A DNA stretch of 64,000 nt from Flavobacteriales bacterium UBA2104 (GTDB taxonomy: Bacteria > Bacteroidota > Bacteroidia > Flavobacteriales_D > Crocinitomicaceae). Below the pieces are notes generated by a model. That model was given only the letters and a program-made list of their open reading frames with translations, was not told where the DNA came from and made no database searches. Location: the NCBI GenBank assembly GCA_002331485.1, contig DCYS01000033.1:124001-188000 (forward strand). Reading direction: 5' to 3'. Positions 37,115-46,526 of the stretch are shown in pieces. The position numbers were made by a program, and so were the translations under genes. Every line of letters starts with the position of its first letter. The stretch's first letter is position 1.

Positions 37115-39109
37115 CTACTGTTTATCTTCGAGTAGTTTTTGTAATCTGAACATTTCATCTCTCAACCTTGCAGCCTCAATGAAATCTAATTCTTTTGCGG
37201 CTTTCTTCATTTCTTTCTCGGTCTTTTTTATGCTTTTTTCCAGTTGCTCTTCTGACATGTATGACTCAACCGGATCAGCAGCAATTTGAACATTTTCTTC
37301 TTCCTCTTCAGCAGATTTATAGCGGAACGCACTTTCGTTGGATTTATTCAACGCTGTAGGAGTGATACCATGTTCTTCATTGTATGCGATCTGAATAGCT
37401 CGTCTACGATTTGTCTCGTCGATAGTCCTTTGCATTGACTTCGTAACTGTATCTGCGTACATTATCACGCGCCCGTCTACATTTCTTGCTGCTCGACCAA
37501 CTGTTTGTACTAATGACTTTTCATTTCTCAGGAATCCTTCTTTATCCGCATCGAGAATCGCCACTAAACTTACTTCGGGAAGATCAAGACCTTCTCTTAA
37601 TAAATTTACTCCAATCAGCACATCAAAGACTCCAGCTCTAAGTTGTTGCAAAATTTCAACTCGCTCCAGAGTATCGATCTCACTATGAATGTATCGACAA
37701 AGTATACCAAGACGATCAAGGTACTTTTGGAGTTCCTCTGCCATTCGTTTGGTCAGTGTAGTAACCAATGTTCTCTCATTTTTTTCTACTCGAACTTGAA
37801 TTTCCTCAATAAGATCATCGATCTGATTTTTACTCGGTCGCACATCGATCTGTGGGTCAAGTAACCCCGTAGGACGAATTACCTGTTCTACAACAACACC
37901 ATCCGATGCCTCTATTTCATAATCTGCAGGAGTTGCACTTACATAAATAACTTGATTCAATAATGTTTGGAATTCCTCGAATTTTAAAGGCCTATTATCC
38001 ATAGCTGCCTGTAAACGGAATCCGTAGTCAACAAGATTTATTTTTCTCGCTCTGTCTCCTCCGTACATTGCTCTGATCTGAGGAATAGTAACGTGGCTTT
38101 CATCAATGACCATCATGAAATCATTTGGGAAATAATCCAATAGACAGAAAGGTCTTGTTCCAGGTGCACGTTTATCGAAATAGCGAGAGTAATTTTCGAT
38201 TCCCTGGCAGTATCCTAATTCCCTGATCATCTCAAGATCATACTCTGTACGTTCCTTGAGTCGGTTGGCTTCGAATACCTTTCCTTCATTTTTAAATGCT
38301 TCAACTTGTACCATCATATCCTCCTGGATCATTTCAATGGCTTGTTGAGTAGTCTCAGGAGAACTCACGAAAATATTAGCAGGATATATATTAATTGCTT
38401 CAAAATCATCCAAAACATCTGTGCTTTCAGGGTCTATCGTGCAAATTCTTTCAATGTCGTCATCCCAAAATTCAATTCGCAATGCATAATCAGCGTAAGC
38501 TAAATATATATCGACCGTATCTCCTTTAACTCTGAACGTTCCTCTTTTGAATTCGTCTCCAGCCCTTGAATAGAGGTTCTCCACTAACTTGAACAAGAAT
38601 TTATTTCTGCTGATTGTCTGACCAACTTCAACGGGGATAATACTTTTCTCAAATTCATTAGGGTTTCCTATACCGTAGATACAAGAAACAGAGGATATGA
38701 CGATAACATCTCTTCTTCCAGAGAGAAGGGCAGAGGTCGCTGATAATCTGAGCTTCTCAATTTCATCATTTATTGCCAGATCTTTTTCAATGTAAGTATC
38801 AGTTACGGGTAGATATGCTTCTGGTTGATAATAGTCGTAATAAGAAACAAAATATTCCACAGCATTTTCGGGAAAAAATTGCTTGAACTCATTGTAAAGC
38901 TGGGCCGCAAGGGTTTTATTATGTGACAGTATTAAAGTAGGTTTTTCCACTTCTTTGATCACATTGGCAACTGTAAATGTTTTACCACTACCAGTTACGC
39001 CTAGTAAAGTTTGATGAGGGGCTCCTTCATTAACTCCTTCAACAAGTTGTTTAATTGCTTCTGGCTGATCTCCCGTAGGTTCGAATGATGAAATGAGTTT
39101 GAAATCCAT
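37115..39109 (-). CDS. uvrB: excinuclease ABC subunit B
   Basis: DNA-damage recognition helicase of nucleotide excision repair. 664 residues, family length. Walker A GVTGSGKT (39-46), the damage-wedge beta-hairpin YYDYYQPEAYLP (about 92-103), DESH box (VIDESHV), motif VI region QTVGRAARN, and the C-terminal UVR coiled coil that binds UvrC (about 620-660). Divergent from bamD; a TATTTTTG element ends 5 nt before the ATG. Confidence 0.98.
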   Translation of the reverse strand: MDFKLISSFEPTGDQPEAIKQLVEGVNEGAPHQTLLGVTGSGKTFTVANVIKEVEKPTLILSHNKTLAAQLYNEFKQFFPENAVEYFVSYYDYYQPEAYLPVTDTYIEKDLAINDEIEKLRLSATSALLSGRRDVIVISSVSCIYGIGNPNEFEKSIIPVEVGQTISRNKFLFKLVENLYSRAGDEFKRGTFRVKGDTVDIYLAYADYALRIEFWDDDIERICTIDPESTDVLDDFEAINIYPANIFVSSPETTQQAIEMIQEDMMVQVEAFKNEGKVFEANRLKERTEYDLEMIRELGYCQGIENYSRYFDKRAPGTRPFCLLDYFPNDFMMVIDESHVTIPQIRAMYGGDRARKINLVDYGFRLQAAMDNRPLKFEEFQTLLNQVIYVSATPADYEIEASDGVVVEQVIRPTGLLDPQIDVRPSKNQIDDLIEEIQVRVEKNERTLVTTLTKRMAEELQKYLDRLGILCRYIHSEIDTLERVEILQQLRAGVFDVLIGVNLLREGLDLPEVSLVAILDADKEGFLRNEKSLVQTVGRAARNVDGRVIMYADTVTKSMQRTIDETNRRRAIQIAYNEEHGITPTALNKSNESAFRYKSAEEEEENVQIAADPVESYMSEEQLEKSIKKTEKEMKKAAKELDFIEAARLRDEMFRLQKLLEDKQ

Positions 39110-39114
39110 AAGCG

Positions 39115-39122
39115 CAAAAATA
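39115..39122 (-). promoter_or_regulatory. candidate -7 element of uvrB, 5 nt before the ATG
   Basis: Minus strand TATTTTTG, exact TAnnTTTG. The nearest TTG upstream gives a 13-bp spacer, too short, so support is from the -7 element only. Confidence 0.4.
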
Positions 39123-39185
39123 GTTGGAATAAAGACAATAATGAAAGTTTAAAGTCGTGTTATAATTCTTAAACTATGCTAAAAG

Positions 39186-39217
39186 TTGTTCGTGGACACA
39201 TAAAAATTGTACTTTTG
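39186..39217 (+). promoter_or_regulatory. candidate promoter giving a leaderless bamD mRNA
   Basis: TTG at 39186-39188, a 21-bp spacer and TACTTTTG at 39210-39217 (exact TAnnTTTG). The element ends 5 nt before ATG 39223, so the transcript should begin at or within a base or two of the start codon. Confidence 0.5.
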
Positions 39218-39222
39218 CCGCA

Positions 39223-40215
39223 ATGATGAAATTAAAAGCCATTCTTACATTTAGTTTACTTTTCTCAATATTCACGAGTTGTAGTGATTATCAGAAGATC
39301 GTAAAGGGAGATGATTACGAAATGAAAGTGATCGAGGCTGATCGCATGTATGAGAAAGGTTCTTACACGAAAGCACTGACATTATTGGAGCAGATCTACC
39401 AGCGGTATCCGAATACACAGCAAGGTAGAAAAGCATATTACCGAATGGCAAAAAGTTATTTCGCGATTGAAGATTACTACATGGCGGGATACTATTTTAA
39501 TCAATACACACAACGTTATCCTTCTAGTGATAAGGTTGAAGAATGTCTTTTCATGACAGCGATCTGTTCAGTTAAAAACAGCCCTGCTCCCTCACTCGAC
39601 CAGGAAGAAACTGAGCTTGCACTAAATGATCTTCAGATGTTTGTGCAGCGTTATCCTAATAGTTCTTTGGTTGATTCATGTAATCGAACGATGGATCGTT
39701 TGAGACTTAAGTTGGAGACGAAGAGATTCGATGCTGTTAAGTTGTATGCAAATATGGAAAATTACAGAGCAGCAGTTGCTTCAGCCAAGTCTTTTCTAGA
39801 GGAATATCCTCAAAGTAAATACAAAACAGAGGCTGCATTCCTTGAATTTGAGAATGCCTATTTCCTCGGGAAACGAAGTATTTTTTCGAAAAAGAAGGAG
39901 CGACTGGAAGATGCTACAGAAATCTATGCACGATACAGCGATCTTTTTACAGAGAACGAGTTGAGAAGAAAGTCTGAACGATATATTGAAGATATTCAAC
40001 TTGAGCTGCAATACGTTGCTGAGAAGTATGCCTATAACGAAATATCCGCCGCATATCAGTCTTCGAGATCAGAATCTACACAGAAAAAAGTAACATATCT
40101 TAAGGAAACATTAAAAAGATATGATAACTTTGCAAAGCAATATCCAGAATCTTCTTTGTTAGAGAAAGCAAAGAATATCAAGGAGAAAGCGGAGAAAGAA
40201 TTACTGAATATTTAA
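39223..40215 (+). CDS. bamD: outer-membrane protein assembly factor BamD
   Basis: Lipoprotein of the BAM complex, which folds beta-barrel proteins into the outer membrane. 330 residues. Lipobox SIFTSC (Cys20), then TPR-like repeats: DRMYEKGSYTKALTLLEQIYQRYP, YRMAKSYFAIEDYYMAGYYF and further copies to about 320. Two consecutive ATGs (39223, 39226) open the gene. It heads the block bamD-omega-coaBC-DUF4835-recN, an order characteristic of Bacteroidota. Confidence 0.94.
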   Translation: MMKLKAILTFSLLFSIFTSCSDYQKIVKGDDYEMKVIEADRMYEKGSYTKALTLLEQIYQRYPNTQQGRKAYYRMAKSYFAIEDYYMAGYYFNQYTQRYPSSDKVEECLFMTAICSVKNSPAPSLDQEETELALNDLQMFVQRYPNSSLVDSCNRTMDRLRLKLETKRFDAVKLYANMENYRAAVASAKSFLEEYPQSKYKTEAAFLEFENAYFLGKRSIFSKKKERLEDATEIYARYSDLFTENELRRKSERYIEDIQLELQYVAEKYAYNEISAAYQSSRSESTQKKVTYLKETLKRYDNFAKQYPESSLLEKAKNIKEKAEKELLNI

Positions 40216-40227
40216 TTATTGATCAAT

Positions 40228-40545
40228 ATGAGCTTTAAGAACAGTAAAGCAGAGCGCACGACTATCACAAGAGATACAGTTGATTTAGAGAAAGATACAC
40301 AGAATATCTATGAATCGATTGTTATGCTCTCTAAGCGTGCTAATCAGATTAATGTAGAGTTGAAGGAAGAGTTGACGCAAAAGCTTCAAGAATTCGCTTC
40401 ATCTACAGATAATCTTGAGGAGATTTTTGAAAACAGAGAACAAATTGAAATTTCTCGTTTTTATGAGCGACTTCCGAAACCAGTTTCTATGGCATTGGAT
40501 GAGCTTGTAAATGAGAAGATATACCAGCGTAGCTTAGAAGAGTAA
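40228..40545 (+). CDS. rpoZ: RNA polymerase omega subunit (Rpb6/RpoZ-like)
   Basis: 105 residues from ATG 40228 (an upstream TTG three codons earlier is less likely). Contains TVDLEKDTQNIYESIVMLSKRANQI, the conserved omega segment that wraps the beta' C-terminus. The Bacteroidota version is longer and diverged from E. coli omega, with a C-terminal acidic helix. Its position between bamD and coaBC matches the usual arrangement in this phylum and supports the call. Confidence 0.88.
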   Translation: MSFKNSKAERTTITRDTVDLEKDTQNIYESIVMLSKRANQINVELKEELTQKLQEFASSTDNLEEIFENREQIEISRFYERLPKPVSMALDELVNEKIYQRSLEE

Positions 40546-40555
40546 GTCTTTACTC

Positions 40556-41755
40556 ATGTTAGAGGGAAAGCGCATCGTGCTTGGTATAACCGGAGGCATC
40601 GCTGCCTACAAGGTTGCAACACTCATAAGAATTTTAAAGAAAAATGGGGCAGAAGTTAAGTGTATCTTAACTCCTGCCTCTTCTGATTTTATATCACCAT
40701 TAACCGTATCAACATTATCGGATAATCCGGCATACCAGATCTTTTGGAATAAAGAAGATGGGGTGTGGACAAATCACGTAGATCTAGGTGCGTGGGGAGA
40801 TCTAATGGTTATTGCGCCATTGACGGCCAATACCCTTGCGAAAATGGCAACTGGTCTTTGTGACAATCTGCTTTTGGCTACCTATTTATCAGCGAAATGC
40901 CCAGTGATGGTTGCACCGGCAATGGACCTGGATATGTATGCTCACGATACAACAGATAAGAATTTAAGTACATTAAGTGATCAAGGTGTAAAGATTATTC
41001 CGGCCGAGAGTGGTTTTCTGGCAAGTGGACTGGAAGGGAAAGGAAGAATGGCAGAACCTGAAACGATCGCTGATCATATTACTGAATTTTTTGAAAAGTC
41101 TCAATCTCTTAAGGGAGAACGAATATTTATAACTGCTGGTCCGACATACGAGGGAATAGATCCTGTTCGGTTTATTGGGAACCATAGCTCGGGTAAGATG
41201 GGATTCAGCATTGCCGAAAATACACTAAATCGTGGCGCCGAGGTAATTCTCGTTACCGGACCAACAAATTGTAAGTTAGAACATAAAGATCTTAAGAGAA
41301 TTGATGTTCGGTCTGCCGAAGAAATGTTAGCGGCCATGAAAGAACATTTTTCGAGTTGCACTGGTGGAATTTTTTCTGCAGCAGTTTCAGATTATCGACC
41401 TGCCAAACAAGCCGATCAGAAGATCAAAAAGTCTGATGATAAGATGATCATTGAGCTCATTAAGAATCCTGATATTTTATTCGAAGCCGGAAAATCTAAA
41501 AGGGAAGATCAGTGGTTGGTTGGTTTTGCTCTTGAAACTCAGAACGCATTAGATAACGCCAAAGGAAAGCTTGAAAGAAAAAATCTAGATTTGATCGTTG
41601 TCAATACGCTTGAAGATGAAGGCGCTGGCTTTGGTTACGATACAAATAAAATTACCTTATTGGATAAAAACAATAATTCGATTAATTTTGAGTTAACATC
41701 TAAGGATAAAGCAGCCTCGAATATTTTGAATTATATAACTGAACATATTAAATGA
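40556..41755 (+). CDS. coaBC: bifunctional phosphopantothenoylcysteine decarboxylase / phosphopantothenate-cysteine ligase
   Basis: Two consecutive steps of coenzyme A synthesis. 399 residues. N-terminal FMN-binding CoaC domain (1-180): GITGGIAAYK, the catalytic His region NHVDLGAWGDLMVIAPLTANT, and APAMDLDMY. C-terminal CoaB domain (about 185-399): TAGPTYEGIDPVRFIGNHSSGKMG, AAVSDYRPA and NPDIL. The stop overlaps the next start by 4 bp. coaD, a later step in the same pathway, lies at 59.3 kb. Confidence 0.97.
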   Translation: MLEGKRIVLGITGGIAAYKVATLIRILKKNGAEVKCILTPASSDFISPLTVSTLSDNPAYQIFWNKEDGVWTNHVDLGAWGDLMVIAPLTANTLAKMATGLCDNLLLATYLSAKCPVMVAPAMDLDMYAHDTTDKNLSTLSDQGVKIIPAESGFLASGLEGKGRMAEPETIADHITEFFEKSQSLKGERIFITAGPTYEGIDPVRFIGNHSSGKMGFSIAENTLNRGAEVILVTGPTNCKLEHKDLKRIDVRSAEEMLAAMKEHFSSCTGGIFSAAVSDYRPAKQADQKIKKSDDKMIIELIKNPDILFEAGKSKREDQWLVGFALETQNALDNAKGKLERKNLDLIVVNTLEDEGAGFGYDTNKITLLDKNNNSINFELTSKDKAASNILNYITEHIK

Positions 41756-42657
41756 GAACCCTCTTACTATTTTCAATAATTATTTTATCGGGTTCATTCA
41801 TAAGAGCTCAAGAACTCAACTGTCAGGTTTCTGTGCAATCAAACCCTGCTTTAGATGTCACAACAACGGAGAAAGAGATCTTTCAGCAGCTGGAGCAGAC
41901 AGTTTTTGAATTGATGAACAACACGGCATGGACCAAAGATGAATTTGAGGTTGAGGAACGTATAAACTGTATCATTCAGATCTCTATTACAGCCATTCCG
42001 AGCACAGGTAATTATGAAGCCAACATGCAAGTTCAGTCCACTCGTCCGGTTTACAACACAACGTACAATACAACGGTCTTTAACTTTTTAGATGATAACT
42101 TGAATTTTAGCTTTAGAAGAAATGCTAGACTTCAGTTTACGGAAAATCAATTTGTTGATAATCTAACTTCGGTACTGGCATTTTACGCATATTATATTAT
42201 TGGTTTAGATGCTGACACTTATGCTCAAAATGGAGGGGATCCTTATTTTGCTAAGGCACAAAACATCGTTACCCTGGCTCAAAGTGGTGGTGGATCTGGT
42301 TGGAGAGCAAGTGAAAAAGGTAGAAGAAACAGGTATTGGTTGATCGAGAATCAACTACAGGAGCTGTTCTCACCGTTAAGAGAATGTCTGTACCAATACC
42401 ACAGAAAAGGACTTGATCAAATGTATGAGGATCAAGGTAAAGCTAGAGATGCGATCTACGCAGCGCTACAGAAATTACAACCAGTAAATAGTGCCAGACC
42501 TGGATCTGTGAACGTATTGAACATTCTTCAGTCGAAACTGCAGGAATTGAAAAGTATCTTTAAGGATGCTGAGCAAAAACAGAAAAATAGTGTGGTTAGT
42601 TTACTTAAGAGACTTGACCCTGCTAATTCATCAAAATATCAGGAAATCCTCGAATAA
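41752..42657 (+). CDS. DUF4835 family periplasmic protein
   Basis: 301 residues with a signal peptide (1-19, ending IRAQ) followed by ELNCQVSVQSN, the usual opening of the Bacteroidota family DUF4835. The middle is beta-rich (STRPVYNTTYNTTVFNFLD); the C-terminal third is helical. Function unknown. It overlaps coaBC by 4 bp and recN by 1 bp, so it belongs to the same operon; the fixed position between coaBC and recN is a family trait. Confidence 0.9.
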   Translation: MRTLLLFSIIILSGSFIRAQELNCQVSVQSNPALDVTTTEKEIFQQLEQTVFELMNNTAWTKDEFEVEERINCIIQISITAIPSTGNYEANMQVQSTRPVYNTTYNTTVFNFLDDNLNFSFRRNARLQFTENQFVDNLTSVLAFYAYYIIGLDADTYAQNGGDPYFAKAQNIVTLAQSGGGSGWRASEKGRRNRYWLIENQLQELFSPLRECLYQYHRKGLDQMYEDQGKARDAIYAALQKLQPVNSARPGSVNVLNILQSKLQELKSIFKDAEQKQKNSVVSLLKRLDPANSSKYQEILE

Positions 42658-44297
42658 TGTTGCAAAAGTTGACCGTAAAGAATTTTGCGCTGATCGAAAA
42701 TGCTACAATTGATCTGGAAAATGGCTTCACGGTGATCACTGGTGAGACTGGTTCGGGAAAATCGATCTTACTTGGAGCTTTACGTTTGATTCTGGGAGAA
42801 CGTGCTGATCATTCAGTAATTCGAGATGAGGAACAGAAAACTGTAGTTGAGGCTGTTTTCAATCTTCCTGATAATAAACTAAAGGACTTGTTCAATTCAC
42901 TGGATCTCGATTATGATAAGGAAACGATCATAAGAAGAGAGATTCGTTCCAGTGGTAAATCCAGAGCTTTTGTTAATGACACCCCTGTTCCGTTAAGTTC
43001 ACTCAAACAGGTTTCTGAGCAACTTGTTTACATTCATTCGCAACATCATACACTAGAACTGAAAGATCAAGATTTTCAGCGAAATATTTTAGATACGATT
43101 GGAGGTTTGAAAGAGCAAGTTGATTCTTTTAGATCAAAATTTCGATCATATAGATCTCTTCAAAAGAGACTGAAAGAACTTGAGGAGAAAAAGGCTCAGA
43201 ACGAGTTAAATCAGGAATTTAATGCATTTCAACTTGAGGAATTGTCAGCTCTAAAGTTGTATGAAAGAAACTACAGTGATATTGAACAAGATGTCAATAG
43301 AGTTGAGGAGTTTGAAGATATACAGAGAGGATATCAGATGATTGCGGAGCTCATTAATGGGGAAGGAGGAATTTCTGAAAAGCTTGGTTTGATCAAGAAA
43401 AACGTTACTGTTAAAGATCAATCGTTGAATGAATTACTTGATAGAGTGAATTCAGTATTGATCGAACTAAACGATATAGGTGCTGTTGCTGAAGATGATC
43501 TCTCAGAACTGGATGGAAATAATTTGAATACTGAAGAATTGATCAGCGCGTTGGATGCATTCAATTCTGCTTTAAGAAAACATGGCAAACATTCTCAGGA
43601 AGAGCTTATTTCATTATTTGAGGAATTGAGTAAGGATGTCGAGCAATCATCAAGTATAGATTCAGATATTTTGTCTTTAAATGATGAAATTACAAGAGTT
43701 GAAAAAGAGCTAAACAAAGAAGGTGACCGAATTACTGAAAAGAGAAAAAAAGCTGCTAAGAATATTGAGAATGAGATCATCTCCCTTTTATCTGAATTAA
43801 AATTGGCAAATGCTTCACTCGAATTTGAGGTTTTACCATCTTCAATTAGTGAGTTTGGTAAAGATGATATAACGTTATATTTCCAACCGAATAAAGGTAT
43901 GGCTAAGAAACGAATTGATAAGTCTGCTTCTGGAGGAGAGCTATCAAGATTAATGCTTATCATTCAATATCTGTTATCAAACGAACAAGAACTACCTACT
44001 TTGATCTTTGATGAGATCGATACAGGGGTGTCTGGAGACGTCGCGACTAAGATCGGTAATCATATGGATAAAATGGGTCAGAATATGCAGTTGATAGCAA
44101 TAACTCATTTACCTCAGGTAGCGAGTAAAGGAACACAGCATATTCGAGTTCATAAGTCCGATGAAGATGGTCAGACAAAAACGTACTTGTCAGTTCTTAG
44201 CAAAGAAGAACGAATTCAAGAAATAGCTAAACTGATGAGCGGAGAAAAAGTGAATGAAGCAGCATTACAAAATGCTTTAAATTTAATGGAAGAATGA
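42657..44297 (+). CDS. recN: DNA repair protein RecN
   Basis: SMC-like ATPase that acts early in double-strand-break repair. 546 residues. Walker A GETGSGKS (28-35), a long coiled-coil middle (about 150-370), the ABC signature SASGGELSR, and Walker B LIFDEIDTGVSG followed by the His switch AITHLPQVA. The gene overlaps both neighbours (1 and 4 bp). Confidence 0.97.
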   Translation: MLQKLTVKNFALIENATIDLENGFTVITGETGSGKSILLGALRLILGERADHSVIRDEEQKTVVEAVFNLPDNKLKDLFNSLDLDYDKETIIRREIRSSGKSRAFVNDTPVPLSSLKQVSEQLVYIHSQHHTLELKDQDFQRNILDTIGGLKEQVDSFRSKFRSYRSLQKRLKELEEKKAQNELNQEFNAFQLEELSALKLYERNYSDIEQDVNRVEEFEDIQRGYQMIAELINGEGGISEKLGLIKKNVTVKDQSLNELLDRVNSVLIELNDIGAVAEDDLSELDGNNLNTEELISALDAFNSALRKHGKHSQEELISLFEELSKDVEQSSSIDSDILSLNDEITRVEKELNKEGDRITEKRKKAAKNIENEIISLLSELKLANASLEFEVLPSSISEFGKDDITLYFQPNKGMAKKRIDKSASGGELSRLMLIIQYLLSNEQELPTLIFDEIDTGVSGDVATKIGNHMDKMGQNMQLIAITHLPQVASKGTQHIRVHKSDEDGQTKTYLSVLSKEERIQEIAKLMSGEKVNEAALQNALNLMEE

Positions 44298-44695
44298 TTG
44301 GGAAGAAACTGATCCTTGTAGGATTGATATTTATTTTATGCAGCATTATTTTAGGAGCAATGGCTGCTCATTATATTGAAAAGCTTGGTGTTTCTGAAGA
44401 TGGTCTGGAATCATTCAATACGGGTGTACGTTACTTGTTTTATAATGGACTAGGTATGCTCGTGATCGCATCTCTTGAAAAGCGTTTTGATTTTAGTCTT
44501 AAATTGCATTACAGATCTATACTTTGGGGTACATTATTGTTTTCAGCTTCAATTTTTGCTCTTGTGTTATTACCATTAGCAGAACTAGATGTCAACAAGT
44601 ATCTGGGACCAATCACACCAATTGGTGGTTTGATCATGATATACGGTTGGTTCACATTACTAGCTAAGTATATCAGAACATATAGAAGTGAATAA
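44294..44695 (+). CDS. DUF423 family small membrane protein
   Basis: 133 residues with four membrane helices (about 5-27, 46-62, 72-95, 105-125). The first helix ends in LGAMAAHYIEKL, equivalent to the GAFGAH motif of DUF423 (YgdD-like). Function unknown in any organism. It overlaps the recN stop by 4 bp, so it ends the bamD-recN operon. Confidence 0.88.
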   Translation: MIGKKLILVGLIFILCSIILGAMAAHYIEKLGVSEDGLESFNTGVRYLFYNGLGMLVIASLEKRFDFSLKLHYRSILWGTLLFSASIFALVLLPLAELDVNKYLGPITPIGGLIMIYGWFTLLAKYIRTYRSE

Positions 44696-44766
44696 GATTT
44701 CAACAATATTCGAGGCTTTTGTGGAAAAAACAATTTCTGAAAATAGGTCGACCTAACGAGATAAGT

Positions 44767-44774
44767 TAACTTTG
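44767..44774 (+). promoter_or_regulatory. candidate -7 element of pckA
   Basis: TAACTTTG, exact TAnnTTTG, 33 nt before the pckA ATG; no TTG at the usual distance. Confidence 0.4.
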
Positions 44775-44807
44775 TAATTAATAAATGCATAAGCAAAACA
44801 AATAATC

Positions 44808-46424
44808 ATGAACGAATTTGGTAAGAGAGGTTCTAATACCAATCTCAAAGCAGACATTGGTCTGGAAAATTTAGGAAACGTTTACTGGAACTTAAGTCCA
44901 GCAGAGCTAGTTGAAGATACGATCTTGACTGGTGAAGGTGTACTTACAGATACGGGAGCTATCGCAATTGAAACGGGAAAGTTTACGGGAAGATCTCCTC
45001 AAGACAGATTCATCGTTTGTGATGCAAATACTGAAAATACGGTATGGTGGGGTGACATCAACAAAAAATTCGATGCTGATAAATTCGATGCTCTATACAA
45101 TAGAATGAAGGCGTATTTAACAGGTCGTGATGTATACGTTAGAGATGCTTATGCATGTGCTGATGATGACTACAGACTAAATATCCGTGTGGTTACAGAA
45201 TTACCATGGTCTAATATGTTCGCGAGCAACATGTTCTTGCGACCAACTGAAGAAGAGATCGAAAACTTTAACCCTGAGTGGCATATCGTATGCGCTCCGA
45301 ACTTCCTTGCTGATCCTGAATTAGATGGTACAAGACAGCAGAACTATGCGATCATCAACTTTACAAAAAAGATGATCATTATTGGTGGTACAGGATACAC
45401 AGGTGAGATCAAGAAAGGTATTTTCTCTGTATTGAACTATGTGTTACCTCATGAAAAAGAGGTGCTTTCAATGCACTGTTCGGCAAATGTAGGTGAAGAT
45501 GGTGATACAGCGATCTTCTTCGGACTTTCAGGAACAGGTAAAACAACGTTGTCATCTGATGAGAATCGACGATTGATTGGTGATGATGAGCATGGTTGGG
45601 CTCCGAATGGAAGTGTCTTCAACTTCGAAGGAGGTTGTTACGCGAAGACGATCAATTTATCTGCTGAGAAAGAGCCACAGATATATGAAGCCATTAAATT
45701 TGGTGCAATTCTCGAGAATATTGGGTTCCATCCTGGGACGACAACTCCAAACTATGATGATGATCACATTACACAGAACACGAGAGTTTCTTACCCGATC
45801 CATCATATTGACAATATTATGGTTCCATCAAGAGGAACTAACCCAAAGAACATTTTCTTCTTAACATGTGATGCTTTTGGTGTTTTACCTCCGATCACTA
45901 AATTGACTCCAGGTCAAGCAATGTATCATTTCATTTCTGGTTACACAGCTAAAGTTGCAGGTACCGAAGCAGGTATTACTGAGCCACAAACTGTTTTTTC
46001 AGCTTGTTTTGGAGCTCCATTCTTACCTCTTCACCCAACAAAGTATGCTGAGATGCTTGGTCAGAAAATGGAAGAGTCAAACGTTAATGTTTGGCTTGTG
46101 AATACAGGCTGGTCTGGCGGTGAATACGGAACGGGTAGTCGTATCAAGTTGAAATACACAAGAGCGATGATCACTGCAGCACTCAAAGGAGAACTTGAGA
46201 ATCAGGAGTTCATTACGGATGAAATATTTGGTTTGAACATGCCTACAACGTGTACAGATGTTCCAGATGAAATTTTGAATCCTAAAAATACATGGGAAGA
46301 TAAACAAGCGTTTGATGCAAAAGCTAATGAGCTTGCAAGATCATTTGTAAAGAACTTTCAAACCTTTGAGAGTAATGCTTCAGAAGAAATAATGAACGCA
46401 GCACCTCAAGTTATGGTGAAGTAA
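44808..46424 (+). CDS. pckA: phosphoenolpyruvate carboxykinase (ATP)
   Basis: Gluconeogenic enzyme converting oxaloacetate and ATP to phosphoenolpyruvate. 538 residues. ATP-type signatures: TGRSPQDRFIV, the P-loop GLSGTGKTTLSSD (kinase-1a), metal-site IGDDEHGW, and NTGWSGGEYGTG. Monocistronic with a strong terminator; it points to growth on amino or organic acids in addition to sugars. Confidence 0.98.
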   Translation: MNEFGKRGSNTNLKADIGLENLGNVYWNLSPAELVEDTILTGEGVLTDTGAIAIETGKFTGRSPQDRFIVCDANTENTVWWGDINKKFDADKFDALYNRMKAYLTGRDVYVRDAYACADDDYRLNIRVVTELPWSNMFASNMFLRPTEEEIENFNPEWHIVCAPNFLADPELDGTRQQNYAIINFTKKMIIIGGTGYTGEIKKGIFSVLNYVLPHEKEVLSMHCSANVGEDGDTAIFFGLSGTGKTTLSSDENRRLIGDDEHGWAPNGSVFNFEGGCYAKTINLSAEKEPQIYEAIKFGAILENIGFHPGTTTPNYDDDHITQNTRVSYPIHHIDNIMVPSRGTNPKNIFFLTCDAFGVLPPITKLTPGQAMYHFISGYTAKVAGTEAGITEPQTVFSACFGAPFLPLHPTKYAEMLGQKMEESNVNVWLVNTGWSGGEYGTGSRIKLKYTRAMITAALKGELENQEFITDEIFGLNMPTTCTDVPDEILNPKNTWEDKQAFDAKANELARSFVKNFQTFESNASEEIMNAAPQVMVK

Positions 46425-46444
46425 ATACACATTTTCAAATAGTG

Positions 46445-46480
46445 AAAGCCAGTTACTTTTTTAAGTAGCTGGCTTTTTTG
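46445..46480 (+). terminator. terminator of pckA
   Basis: Stem AAAGCCAGTTACT / AGTAGCTGGCTTT (one wobble) with a T-rich loop, followed by T-rich sequence. Confidence 0.85.
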
Positions 46481-46526
46481 GTATCATAATTGTTAATAAA
46501 TTGCTAAATCAATAAAATTACACGAT

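Noticed and set aside
43595..43963. 122-codon minus-strand frame opposite recN
   Set aside because: Lies in the recN coiled coil; Ser/Phe-rich product typical of antisense to Glu/Lys codons.
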